A stretch of 64,000 bases of DNA. It comes from CAZGXI01 sp964529715 (GTDB lineage: Bacteria > Chloroflexota > Anaerolineae > Aggregatilineales > Ch27). The position numbers and the translations under genes were made by a program. This document shows positions 35,327 to 43,073 of this stretch, in pieces; position 1 is the stretch's first letter; every line of letters begins with the position of its first letter. Location of the stretch: the NCBI GenBank assembly GCA_964529715.1, contig CAZGXI010000019.1, positions 27,504-91,503 of the forward strand, read 5' to 3'. Under the pieces are notes generated by a model that was not told the origin of the DNA, ran no database searches, and saw only the letters and a list, made by a program, of their open reading frames with translations.

Positions 35327-36067
35327 TCATTGCCTCGCTTTCACCCGTTGACGGTCAAAGCCGGGCGCGCCCAGACGACCCAGCAGATAGTATACATTGC
35401 AGCCTGCACACCAGCCGAAAAACAGATTCAGCGACGCCAGCGCCACCACCAGCCAGATGAGTGCCCAGCCAATGGTGGACATCCCCACGAACAAGGCCAG
35501 CGCGCCCAAACCGGCGAAAATCCCGCCCAACCCCTGGGCGAAGCGGTGCGGCTCCGGGTTGTCCGGGATCACGTCGGGCCGGACAATCCCGGCAGGACGC
35601 AAAATCCCCCAATAGACCAGCTTGAACAGCTCCGCACCCGGCCTGATCGCACCGACCAGCATCACCGCCGCGACCAAAGCGGCCAACGCCGGCGCATCCA
35701 GCACAAAGGCCAGCACCAGCAAACCGATGATGAAAACCTGATTGATGCGCAGCGCACTGTGATCAACATTCCGCTCAGGACCGATGGAATCTTCGCCCAT
35801 GCCGCCTGCAATAGCAGGGACAATGCGCAAACGCGCGTTCGGATCAAGTGGCGTGTCTACACCATAAAGAAAGCGGATGTCTTCTTCTCCCAGGAACACA
35901 TTGACGAAATCACGCAATTCCGCGCCATTGAACAAATGCGGGCGCAGGTCCGGGAATTGGGCGACCAGATCGGCCAGCGCCTCGCCGACCGTCGTCCCTG
36001 TGACGGTCACTTCCGACTGGTTGGCAGTGTAAGGGCGCAGGGGAGTGGGAATTTTGATGCTGGTCAT
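35327..36067 (-). CDS. ubiquitin-like sulfur carrier (MoaD/ThiS fold) fused to DUF4395 membrane domain
   Basis: A 246-residue protein. Residues 1-89 look like a MoaD/ThiS carrier: IKIPTPLRPYTANQSEV, TVGEALADLVAQFPDL, VNVFLGEEDIRFL, and a terminal VPAIAGG with Gly88-Gly89. In free carriers the Gly-Gly is the C-terminus and is activated by an E1. Here the chain continues through MGEDSIG into a DUF4395 domain (about 102-236) with three or four membrane spans and the conserved pair WCAGC. GAAGGAG precedes the ATG. The gene just upstream encodes a JAMM protease able in principle to cut after Gly-Gly; the E1 is two genes downstream. Confidence 0.85.
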   Translation of the reverse strand: MTSIKIPTPLRPYTANQSEVTVTGTTVGEALADLVAQFPDLRPHLFNGAELRDFVNVFLGEEDIRFLYGVDTPLDPNARLRIVPAIAGGMGEDSIGPERNVDHSALRINQVFIIGLLVLAFVLDAPALAALVAAVMLVGAIRPGAELFKLVYWGILRPAGIVRPDVIPDNPEPHRFAQGLGGIFAGLGALALFVGMSTIGWALIWLVVALASLNLFFGWCAGCNVYYLLGRLGAPGFDRQRVKARQ

Positions 36068-36105
36068 GGGTCATTCTCCTTCACACGACGACAGCAGGTA
36101 AAAAA

Positions 36106-36531
36106 TCACTCGATCAGAAGGGGTAGTTCATCGAACGTGCTGCGGTCTTGCCCAAGTTGCCATGCGCGCGTCTCAATCGCCTGCCCATTCTGCACCCCGA
36201 CGATGACGTACACGAAGTTCGGCAGGGCGTGCTCCCGGTCATAGGCAGAAGGAATCGGCGGGCTGTCTGGATGGCTGTGGTAGTATCCTAACAACGCCAG
36301 GCCGCGCGTGTCGGCCTCGTCTTCCAGGCGCGCCCAATCGTGGGGCGTCATGGCGTAACGGTGATGTTGCTCCTCGGCAGCAAAGACATTCTCCACCGGG
36401 TGCGTCTCGACGACGACCATTCCGCCGCCGTCCACACTACCCAACAGAAATCCGCCGCCTTCGTTGGGATATGCCTGCTGCAACTGGGCGTGAATGCACG
36501 TCTGGAGCATGGGCGACAGGCGAATCGTCAT
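36106..36531 (-). CDS. JAMM/MPN+ (M67) metalloprotease, Mec/QbsD-like
   Basis: A 141-residue single-domain JAMM protease. Ligands are visible: Glu24 (NEGGG), His85 and His87 (YYHSHPDSP) and Asp98 (SAYDRE). Bacterial members process ubiquitin-like carriers: Mec removes cysteine from CysO, QbsD trims QbsE to expose Gly-Gly. Here the next gene encodes such a carrier with an extension after Gly-Gly, a direct substrate candidate. I start at 36531 (MTIRLSP), with AAAGG 9 bp upstream; an in-frame ATG at 36555 lies inside the terminator hairpin's T-tract. It is the first structural gene of the operon and follows a Cys-rich leader ORF and terminator. Confidence 0.87.
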   Translation of the reverse strand: MTIRLSPMLQTCIHAQLQQAYPNEGGGFLLGSVDGGGMVVVETHPVENVFAAEEQHHRYAMTPHDWARLEDEADTRGLALLGYYHSHPDSPPIPSAYDREHALPNFVYVIVGVQNGQAIETRAWQLGQDRSTFDELPLLIE

Positions 36532-36550
36532 CACACAAACCTTTCTTGAA

Positions 36551-36577
36551 AACAAAAAACCGACCTTCCCGGTCGGT
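36551..36577 (-). terminator. intrinsic terminator in the leader of the JAMM/sulfur-carrier operon (putative attenuator)
   Basis: On the minus strand a perfect 7-bp stem (ACCGACC/GGTCGGT) with loop GGGAA is followed by TTTTTTG. It lies 20 bp before the JAMM start codon and about 40 bp after the stop of the Cys-rich leader ORF. Just upstream another hairpin (GCGGC-AGCA-GCCGC) could compete with it. Its place inside an operon leader suggests attenuation rather than transcript end. Confidence 0.75.
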
Positions 36578-36618
36578 CTGGCATCGGCTAAACCCTGGCG
36601 GCTGCTGCCGCGTGAACG

Positions 36619-36720
36619 TCAGCCCTCCCCGTCCGGGGCGCGTAGAACCTCTGCTCCACACATACACATGCAGGGCATAGCACAGACCTGATCAAAACGG
36701 AGAGACAGCATCCTGGTCAT
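36619..36720 (-). CDS. cysteine-rich leader peptide, putative attenuator ORF
   Basis: A 33-codon ORF with four Cys codons in nine (CAMPCMCMC, Cys13, 17, 19 and 21), followed by an intrinsic terminator and a sulfur-metabolism operon. A second Met codon (residue 4) has weak ACCAGG before it. A possible promoter, TTGCAT-17-TATGCT, places +1 at about the first ATG, so it may be leaderless. By analogy with amino-acid attenuators and the cysteine leader peptides of mycobacteria, ribosome stalling at Cys codons when Cys-tRNA is low could prevent the terminator from forming. The function is inferred from layout. The divergent gap beyond it (36721-37006) shows only this promoter. Confidence 0.55.
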   Translation of the reverse strand: MTRMLSLRFDQVCAMPCMCMCGAEVLRAPDGEG

Positions 36721-37006
36721 GAAGAACAGCATAACACGACGCACGGCGGAATGCAAGAAATTACGAGAGACTTGGTCAAGATAAACAATTATCCTCGGCA
36801 TTCTTGCCAGACCAGAAAAAGTCCGGGCGAGAGCCTGTAGCAGAAATGCCACCGATACGTTAATCTTCCGCGCGGTGGGTACACATCTGCGCCGGAAAAG
36901 CGCCATCCTTTGCAGGTGCGTGGTGAGCCGGGCTGCCTATTGTTACTTCATTCCGCATGATAGCGCGCGCTCGGCATCGCGCCGCTTTTGAAGGAGACTT
37001 ATCACG

Positions 37007-37966
37007 ATGAGCGCGAACAGTCAGGAACAAAACGGCTATGTGCTACGGGTCGAAGACCTGCGCAAAGATTTGCAAATGGGCGAGGTAACGGTTCACGCTC
37101 TGCGCGGCGTTTCGATGGCCGTCATGCCGGGCGAATTCCTGGGCATCGTCGGGCCGTCCGGCAGCGGCAAATCAACCCTCCTGGGACTTATCGGCGGCCT
37201 GGATTCACCCACTTCCGGCAAAGTTTTCATCGACGGCGTGGACATCACACAGATGAACGAGCGGGAACTGACCCGCATCCGCAACGAAAAAATCGGCTTC
37301 GTGTTCCAGTTCTTCAACCTGGTGCCCACACTGACTGCCTTAGAAAATGTGGCCCTGCCGATCCAGTTCTCACGCAACCGCAAGTACAACCCGGTCAAAC
37401 GCGCCAAAGAACTGCTGGACCTGTTCGGCCTGGGCGACCGGATGCATCACCGCCCATCGCAACTTTCCGGCGGGCAACAGCAGCGCGTGGCCCTGGCCCG
37501 CGCCCTGGCGAACAACCCGCCCTTGTTGCTGGGCGACGAGCCAACCGGCAGCCTAGACACGGCTTCCAGCGCCGTGGTAATGGACGCGCTGCGCGAAGCA
37601 CAACGCACCATGAACACCACCGTGCTCCTGGTCACGCACAACATGGAAGTCGCCTCGCAGGTGGATCGGCTGATCACGTTGATAGACGGGCATATTGCCG
37701 AGGATGTGGACCCGCGCTCAACGGCGGCGCGCACGGCCATCCAGATGATCCACGACAAGCGTGGGACCGGCGAAATGCCTGTGTTGCAATTGGAAGACGT
37801 GGGTTCGACCGGTGTGGTGGCCGACGACGTGCGGCTCGACGCGGCGCGCGAATTGCTGCTGCAAAAAAAATACGGCGAGGCACGCGGTATTCTGGAAGGG
37901 CTGCCTAAAAACAAGACCGCCCAAAAGTGGCTAGAACAGCTCGACCGGGTCGCGCCGAGGCAATAA
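37007..37966 (+). CDS. ABC transporter ATP-binding protein, LolD/MacB-like with C-terminal extension
   Basis: A 319-residue ATPase. Walker A is GPSGSGKST, the Q-loop is FVFQFFNLVPTLTALENV, the signature is LSGGQQQRVALARAL and Walker B is LLGDEPTGSLD. These are hallmarks of the MacB/LolD/FtsE group. After about residue 230 a roughly 85-residue extension follows, ending in a helical segment (ARELLLQKKYGEARGILEGL) that resembles a TPR-like hairpin. AAGGAG lies about 12 bp before the ATG. No permease adjoins it, so it is an orphan; its MacB-type permease must lie elsewhere. The extension may contact a partner. Confidence 0.86.
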   Translation: MSANSQEQNGYVLRVEDLRKDLQMGEVTVHALRGVSMAVMPGEFLGIVGPSGSGKSTLLGLIGGLDSPTSGKVFIDGVDITQMNERELTRIRNEKIGFVFQFFNLVPTLTALENVALPIQFSRNRKYNPVKRAKELLDLFGLGDRMHHRPSQLSGGQQQRVALARALANNPPLLLGDEPTGSLDTASSAVVMDALREAQRTMNTTVLLVTHNMEVASQVDRLITLIDGHIAEDVDPRSTAARTAIQMIHDKRGTGEMPVLQLEDVGSTGVVADDVRLDAARELLLQKKYGEARGILEGLPKNKTAQKWLEQLDRVAPRQ

Positions 37967-37978
37967 GGCGGCAGCCCT

Positions 37979-38767
37979 TCAACGGAAGCGGTTGATCTCG
38001 TCACGAAGTCGCATGGCAGCCAAGGCCGGATCATCAGCAAAGATAATCCCCCGCGACGAGTTGATGATCAGGCCGCGCCCCTGCTGGTTCAACCCGGCCC
38101 GGATGGTCTGCTCTACGTCGCCGCCCTGCGCGCCGATTCCCGGCACGAGCAGGGTCATGTCACCCACCAGCGCACGCACCTGCCCAAGTTCCTGCGGGTA
38201 GGTCGCGCCGACGACCAGCATACAGTTGCCCAGCGCGTTCCAGCGGTCACGCACGTGTTCCGCCACGATCTGCCACAGCGGTTTGCCGTCCACGTGCAAA
38301 TCCTGGAACTCGCGCGCGCCGGCGTTCGACGTGCGGCACAGGATGATGCAGCCCTTATCACCCCGCTCCAAAAAAGGCATCAGCGCATCTGCCCCCAGAT
38401 AGGGATTGAGCGTCACGGCGTCGAAGCCCAATTCTTCAAAAATGGCCTTCGCGTAAGCCGCGCTGGTCGAACCGATGTCGGCGCGCTTGGCGTCGCAGAT
38501 CGTCAGGATGTCCGGGTGATGCTCGCGCAGGTAATCGACCGTCATCCGCAGCGCCCGGAGTCCGTCCGCGCCGCGCGCCTCGTAGAAGGCCATGTTGGGC
38601 TTATAGGCACTAACGTAAGGGTGCGTCTGCGCGATGATGCGGCGGTTGAAGGCAAACTGCGGGTCCTCGCTGGGAAAGGCTTCCGGCGCGGCCATGCCAT
38701 CCAGCCCGACGCAGACCAACGAATTCACCCGTTCGATCCGCTGCTCGTACTTTTCCAGCGCGTTCAT
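37979..38767 (-). CDS. pyrF: orotidine 5'-phosphate decarboxylase, type 2
   Basis: A 262-residue enzyme for the last step of UMP synthesis. It has VCVGLDGM near the start and the catalytic DAKRADIGSTSAAYA (Asp-Lys-Asp array), which with the length of over 260 residues marks the type 2 family. Later it has LVPGIGAQGGDVEQTIRAGL and the phosphate site IINSSRGIIF. The start at 38767 overlaps the pyrE stop by 4 bp (ATGA). It is the last gene of the pyrBCDEF operon, convergent with the ABC ATPase gene 12 bp away. Confidence 0.93.
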   Translation of the reverse strand: MNALEKYEQRIERVNSLVCVGLDGMAAPEAFPSEDPQFAFNRRIIAQTHPYVSAYKPNMAFYEARGADGLRALRMTVDYLREHHPDILTICDAKRADIGSTSAAYAKAIFEELGFDAVTLNPYLGADALMPFLERGDKGCIILCRTSNAGAREFQDLHVDGKPLWQIVAEHVRDRWNALGNCMLVVGATYPQELGQVRALVGDMTLLVPGIGAQGGDVEQTIRAGLNQQGRGLIINSSRGIIFADDPALAAMRLRDEINRFR

Positions 38768-39411
38768 CTCGCAAACGCCTGCCGTGCGGCCCAACCGTGC
38801 GGGTCGCGTAGCCAGTCTTCAACGATAGCCTTTGCCGCCGCGTCGAAGATTCCCCGCCGCAGTGCCTCGTCCAGGATCACGGCAAACGAGGTGAGCGAGT
38901 GCAGGCAAACCTCCGCCGCTCGGAAAGCCTGCCCGGCCTCGGCAAACCCATAGCTGCTGATACACAGACAGTCCTCAACCACTGCGCCTTCGTCCCGCAG
39001 CGCCATTACCCCAGAAAGGCTACTCCCGCCAGTCGTGACCAGGTCCTCGATCAGCAGCACCCGCCGCCCGATGATGCTGCCGCCTTCGACACGACTCTGG
39101 GTGCCATGCGCTTTGGCCGCTTTGCGCACGAAGACGGATGGCTTCTGCATGGCGTAGCCCAGCGCCGCGCTGTGCGGGATGCCGCCGGTTTCAATGCCCG
39201 CGAGCACATCGAAGACAATCTGGCGCTCCTCGATCACCTGCCGGAAGCCGTCGATCACCTTCCGCCACTGCGCGGGCCAGAATGGCAGCCGCCGGTTGTC
39301 CACGTAGACGGGCGACTTGAGACCGGATTTGAAGGTAATCGGTTCGCGGGGCGAAAAGCCCACCGCTCCGATCTCCAGCAGGACGTTTGCCACCTCAACC
39401 TGCACGCTCAT
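38764..39411 (-). CDS. pyrE: orotate phosphoribosyltransferase
   Basis: A 215-residue transferase that joins orotate to PRPP to make OMP. The PRPP-binding signature is RVLLIEDLVTTGGSSL. KSGLKSPVYVDNRRL near the N-terminus and DVLAGIETGGIPHSAALGYA are family landmarks, and the flexible-loop lysines lie in VRKAAKAHGTQSRVEGG. It overlaps pyrD upstream and pyrF downstream by 4 bp each (ATGA), so the three are translationally coupled. Confidence 0.94.
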   Translation of the reverse strand: MSVQVEVANVLLEIGAVGFSPREPITFKSGLKSPVYVDNRRLPFWPAQWRKVIDGFRQVIEERQIVFDVLAGIETGGIPHSAALGYAMQKPSVFVRKAAKAHGTQSRVEGGSIIGRRVLLIEDLVTTGGSSLSGVMALRDEGAVVEDCLCISSYGFAEAGQAFRAAEVCLHSLTSFAVILDEALRRGIFDAAAKAIVEDWLRDPHGWAARQAFAR

Positions 39412-40556
39412 GCACGACCTTCCTTCTCATGGGCAATCACAGCGGCAGCGAGTGGGCCACGATAAATCAACGCCGTCCAATACTGGACAGCGCGCACACC
39501 TATGTCGGCAAAAGCGCGAAACGTGCGACCATCCTGCACGCCACCGCAGCCGATCACGTCCACGTCGCTGCCAAGCCGTCGGCTTTCCTGCACCAACAGA
39601 GCCGCCACATCCACCGCGCGGCAGTGCAGCCGACCACCGCCCACCCCGGCCATCACCTGTGGATTCTCCGGCGACGGCTCAGGCATGGTATTCGTGGCAA
39701 CGACGGCGCGGACTCCCGTCTCTGCAAACACGCTCATCAGCCGCCGGTATTGCTCGACGGCCAGGTTCGGGCCGACCTTGACCCACAGCGGCGTCGGGCC
39801 GAGCAGGTCCACTGCTGCACTGCACAGCCGCCTCGCCCCGGCTTCAGTCTGGCGACCGGTAGGATCGTCCTCGGTGTTGGGACAGCTCAGGTTGAGGGTA
39901 AACCACGCCGGGCGGACGTCTCGTTCCAGAAAAGCCCTCAGCGCCTCCAAAACCTCGCGCTGCTCCTGGTCGGGATCAGAAACACCGGGGCTGACGGCGA
40001 CATTGATCCCGAAGCAGCTGGACAGCTGCGCCCGCCGCTGCGCCAGAAAGGCTGCCGCCGCCTGTGCGCCAGGGTTCTTCAGGCCAACGCGATTCTGGGT
40101 CGAGCGCGTGGGCACGTCGCGCCAGACGACTGTCCCGTCATTGCCCCGACGTGGCCAGCGCGTGAACGAGCCGAACTCCACCGGGCCGACCAGCCGGGGG
40201 ATGCTGCGCCAGCCGGGAATGACATTCTGCCCATCCGCGACAGCCCGAAGCGCCTCGTCCTCAGAATCGAAGCCCTGCCCCTTGACGAACCCGGCAGCCA
40301 GGATCAGTGGGGAAGCGAGCGTCACGCCGCCCGCGCTGACATCCTCGCCGGCAAAAGACAAACGTCCCACGCTACCCAACAGCGGCGACCACAACCACCC
40401 ATCCAGCCGGCGCGACAGAGCTAACACCTGTTCGTGAGCAGTCTGCGCCGCGCCGCGAAAGATGACAGGCCGTGCCAGACGTTCATAGGCCGCCTGCGCC
40501 ACCGCCAACAAAATCAGCCGCCCCAGGCGATGAACAGACGATTCGGGTTGATGCAT
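39408..40556 (-). CDS. pyrD: dihydroorotate dehydrogenase
   Basis: A 382-residue FMN enzyme oxidising dihydroorotate to orotate. It shows LASPLILAAGFVKGQGFD, NRVGLKNPGA (FMN and substrate loop), FTLNLSCPNTEDDPTG, PLWVKVGPNL with the conserved Lys, VVATNTMPEP, and the FMN phosphate site VIGCGGVQDG. The N-terminal helical segment of about 60 residues resembles the membrane-associated tail of class 2 enzymes, while NLSCPNT looks like class 1, so the class and electron acceptor are uncertain. The ATG at 40556 is preceded by a GGGGCGTGGG site. It ends in a 4-bp overlap with pyrE. Confidence 0.88.
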   Translation of the reverse strand: MHQPESSVHRLGRLILLAVAQAAYERLARPVIFRGAAQTAHEQVLALSRRLDGWLWSPLLGSVGRLSFAGEDVSAGGVTLASPLILAAGFVKGQGFDSEDEALRAVADGQNVIPGWRSIPRLVGPVEFGSFTRWPRRGNDGTVVWRDVPTRSTQNRVGLKNPGAQAAAAFLAQRRAQLSSCFGINVAVSPGVSDPDQEQREVLEALRAFLERDVRPAWFTLNLSCPNTEDDPTGRQTEAGARRLCSAAVDLLGPTPLWVKVGPNLAVEQYRRLMSVFAETGVRAVVATNTMPEPSPENPQVMAGVGGGRLHCRAVDVAALLVQESRRLGSDVDVIGCGGVQDGRTFRAFADIGVRAVQYWTALIYRGPLAAAVIAHEKEGRA

Positions 40557-40609
40557 CCCACGCCCCAAACAGGCAGCAGCAAACCGCCATTTGCTGCCGC
40601 CGATAGATT

Positions 40610-41680
40610 CTAGCCGTACAGGTTCCCGCCAAACCCGGCGGGGACGAGAATGTTTTCGCCGTCGAAGACCTTCTGTCCACGAATCCACACTTCCAGCACC
40701 CGGCCCGCCACCCCCATCCCCTCGAACGGCGACCAGCCACACGCCGTGCGCAGATTTCGGGCGTCGATGACGTATTGGCTTGCCAGATCGACCACCGTAT
40801 ACGTGCCCGCATTACTGGGGACGCCGAAAATCCGCCGGGGGTTGGTGGCAACCAGCGCCACCAGCTTATCCAACGATAGACGTTCCTGCTGCACGGCCAG
40901 TCCCAGCAACGGCAGAGTAGTCTCCAGGCCCGGCACGCCATAGGGCGGATTAGCGGACTCCTTTTCTTGCAGGGTGTGCGGCGCGTGGTCCGATTCGATC
41001 ACATCTACGATGCCCCAGTCAATCGCCAGCCACAGCGCCCGCTGGTCGCCCTTGCTCTTGAGACCCGGCTTCATCAGGCCCTTCGGCCCCAACGCCCTGG
41101 CGTCATCTTCGGTGAGGAAAAGGTGGTGCGGCGTGACGCCGACGGTCACGGGCAGGCGCGCTTCTTTGGCCGTCATCAGCAGGTTGATCTCCTCCGCCGT
41201 GCTGATATGGCAGAAATGCACCGGCTTGCGGTAGCGCCGCACCAGCTTAAGGACGGTTTCAACCGTCTCCCCCTCGGCATGAAAAGCGACAGGCTTGCCG
41301 TCCGGCCAGGTCGAATAGAGTTTTTCCAGCAATACTGGATCGTCCACCAATAGCGTGCCGGTGGTCGCATCGGCATAGACCTTCATGCCGCAGACGTGAA
41401 CAAAAGCTCGGTCGAACTCTGCCACGTTGTCTTCTTGAGAAGCGCCGAAGAAGACACCCCAATCGCAGTACGCCTGTCGCCCGATCTCATCGAGCTTGCG
41501 ATTAAGTGCAAGTCGGTTGACCGTTGGCGGTGGCGTGTTGGGCATATCCAACACAGCGGTGTAGCCGCCTGCCAGGGCCGCCGCCGTCTCGCTGGCGAAC
41601 GTACCCTTGTGTGCCCAGTCCATCCCACGCAGATGAACGTGTGGGTCCAGCATTCCCTGAATTTTGACGATCTGACTCAC
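40610..41680 (-). CDS. pyrC: dihydroorotase
   Basis: A 356-residue amidohydrolase that cyclises carbamoyl-aspartate. The zinc motif is LDPHVHLRGMDW, the bridging Lys is probably in GMKVYAD, further His ligands appear in AFHAEGE and HFCHIST, and the catalytic Asp is in ESDHAPHTLQEK. It starts with GTG at 41680, with AAGGAG 7 bp upstream, 15 bp after the pyrB stop. It probably makes a functional pair with aspartate carbamoyltransferase upstream. Confidence 0.92.
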   Translation of the reverse strand: MSQIVKIQGMLDPHVHLRGMDWAHKGTFASETAAALAGGYTAVLDMPNTPPPTVNRLALNRKLDEIGRQAYCDWGVFFGASQEDNVAEFDRAFVHVCGMKVYADATTGTLLVDDPVLLEKLYSTWPDGKPVAFHAEGETVETVLKLVRRYRKPVHFCHISTAEEINLLMTAKEARLPVTVGVTPHHLFLTEDDARALGPKGLMKPGLKSKGDQRALWLAIDWGIVDVIESDHAPHTLQEKESANPPYGVPGLETTLPLLGLAVQQERLSLDKLVALVATNPRRIFGVPSNAGTYTVVDLASQYVIDARNLRTACGWSPFEGMGVAGRVLEVWIRGQKVFDGENILVPAGFGGNLYG

Positions 41681-41695
41681 CCTTTTGCTCCTTGA

Positions 41696-42775
41696 TCACA
41701 CCCAGACGCCGCGCAGCACCTTGGCCAGCAGCGCCATACGCACAAACATGCCATTCTCCATCTGTTGGAAGTATACGGCACGTGGGTCGGTATCCAAAAC
41801 GTCGTGATCGTCCGGGGTGCCCATTTCGTGCTTGCGTGGCAGCGGATGCATCAGAATGGCATCTGCTTTGGTTTGGGCCAAAAGCGCCGGTGTCATGATG
41901 AAACCGTCCTTGATCGCCAGATATTCCGCCGGGTCGGCAAACCGCTCCTCTTGCACGCGCGTCCAGTAGATCACGTCGCTCTTGCCCAGCACTTCCAGCA
42001 GGTTGCCGGTTTCGTAGACCTGGATGTTCTTGGAGCGGAGGAACTGCACAATCGACTCCGGCATCTTCAGCGACTCTGGCGAGACAAAGCATAGGGTCGT
42101 GTTCTGCGCTTCCAGGCGGGCGATCAACTTCGCCAGGGAATGCACCGTGCGGCCATGCCGCAGGTCGCCAACCATCGTTATCGTTAAGCCGTCGATGCCT
42201 TTCTTGAAGTCCACCACTGTGAAGAGATCCAGGAGCGCCTGGGTCGGATGCTCGCCGATGCCATCGCCGCCGCTGATGATCACCGGCTGCCGCCCGATAC
42301 GGTCGCGCAGACGGTCCAGGTAGTAGGCCGCCTCATAGGATGAGCCGACATCCGGGTGACGCAGCACAATCACATCGGCGTAGCAGGCCGCCGCGCGCAC
42401 GGTATCGGCCAGGTTTTCGCCTTTGTAGACCGAGGAAAACTGCACGCCGTTGCTGGCCGCAATCACCTCGCCGCCCAGGCGCCGCATCGCCGCCTGGAAA
42501 GACATGTCGGTTCGCGTGCTGGCCTCAAAAAACAGCGTTGCCATCACCTTGCCGGTGCACAGTTCGACCAGCCCCCGGTCGCCCTGGCGGATACGCTTCC
42601 GCAGCGACGATGTGGCGTCGATCAGGATTTGCAGGTCCTGGCGAGAAAACTGGTCAACGGTGACAATATGCTTGCCAAGGAAGTTCCCGTCGATCTTGGG
42701 CGGCGTGTAAAGGTCCAGAAAGCGGCGCGACTGACGCAGGTCGCTGGTAGTGGTTCTGGCTTCTTCAGTAGACAT
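41696..42775 (-). CDS. pyrB: aspartate carbamoyltransferase catalytic subunit
   Basis: A 359-residue transferase. The carbamoyl-phosphate motif is FFEASTRTDMSFQAAM (STRT), followed by the mobile-loop region SSVYKGENLADTVRA, the HPTQALLDLFT aspartate-loop motif, and the C-terminal HPLPRKHEM with Arg/His ligands. About 30 extra N-terminal residues precede the usual start of the fold. I chose ATG 42775 (MSTEEA), with GGGAGGG upstream. No pyrI is present nearby. It is the first gene after a leader with an intrinsic terminator and U-rich leader ORF. Confidence 0.93.
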   Translation of the reverse strand: MSTEEARTTTSDLRQSRRFLDLYTPPKIDGNFLGKHIVTVDQFSRQDLQILIDATSSLRKRIRQGDRGLVELCTGKVMATLFFEASTRTDMSFQAAMRRLGGEVIAASNGVQFSSVYKGENLADTVRAAACYADVIVLRHPDVGSSYEAAYYLDRLRDRIGRQPVIISGGDGIGEHPTQALLDLFTVVDFKKGIDGLTITMVGDLRHGRTVHSLAKLIARLEAQNTTLCFVSPESLKMPESIVQFLRSKNIQVYETGNLLEVLGKSDVIYWTRVQEERFADPAEYLAIKDGFIMTPALLAQTKADAILMHPLPRKHEMGTPDDHDVLDTDPRAVYFQQMENGMFVRMALLAKVLRGVWV

Positions 42776-42786
42776 AGACCCTCCCA

Positions 42787-42812
42787 CAAAAAACCACCCG
42801 ACTTGGGTGGTT
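42787..42812 (-). terminator. intrinsic terminator 12 bp before pyrB (putative attenuator)
   Basis: On the minus strand a perfect 8-bp stem (AACCACCC/GGGTGGTT) with loop AAGTC runs into TTTTTTG. The pyrB ribosome site comes directly after. It lies about 210 nt downstream of a good promoter and about 40 nt after a U-rich leader ORF, the layout of UTP-sensitive pyr attenuation. Confidence 0.8.
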
Positions 42813-42849
42813 TGACTCGGTTATCTCTTTCCTGTTTCTTGGGGCGCTG

Positions 42850-42918
42850 TTACGAAAGGAAAAACGCCCACACCGGCCCAGGCGCGAGGCAGGGCGCGGC
42901 AGGCAGCAGCAGTCGCAT
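42850..42918 (-). CDS. U-rich pyr leader ORF (PyrL-like, putative)
   Basis: A 22-codon ORF ending 38 nt before the attenuator hairpin. Its 3' end reads GCG TTT TTC CTT TCG TAA, a U-rich tract where RNA polymerase could pause at low UTP. The same frame is open up to an ATG at 43002 (50 codons, with a second TTTTTC...TTTTTG tract), but that ATG lies before the predicted +1. In Escherichia coli PyrL, a 44-codon leader, works this way: pausing at low UTP lets the ribosome catch up and block the terminator. The start codon here is uncertain and expression is inferred. Confidence 0.45.
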   Translation of the reverse strand: MRLLLPAAPCLAPGPVWAFFLS

Positions 42919-43003
42919 CGGCGCGGAAAACAAACACCACAGCACGATCCCAGAAAGAGACAAAAACGGGTTGAAAAAGGCGTGTTGGCAACTCCGGCGC
43001 ATC

Positions 43004-43032
43004 ACTTTACCAGGAATGAATCGCCCCGTCAA
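43004..43032 (-). promoter_or_regulatory. promoter for the pyr operon
   Basis: On the minus strand TTGACG (43032-43027) and TAAAGT (43009-43004) are separated by exactly 17 bp, matching sigma-70-type boxes at 5 of 6 and 4 of 6 positions. Predicted +1 is near 42997, giving a leader of about 220 nt before pyrB. It lies just inside the gap after the PA14 gene, which is on the same strand. Confidence 0.65.
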
Positions 43033-43073
43033 CGCGGAATTTTCTGCTCTCGCCCGACAAAAAGCCAACACCG

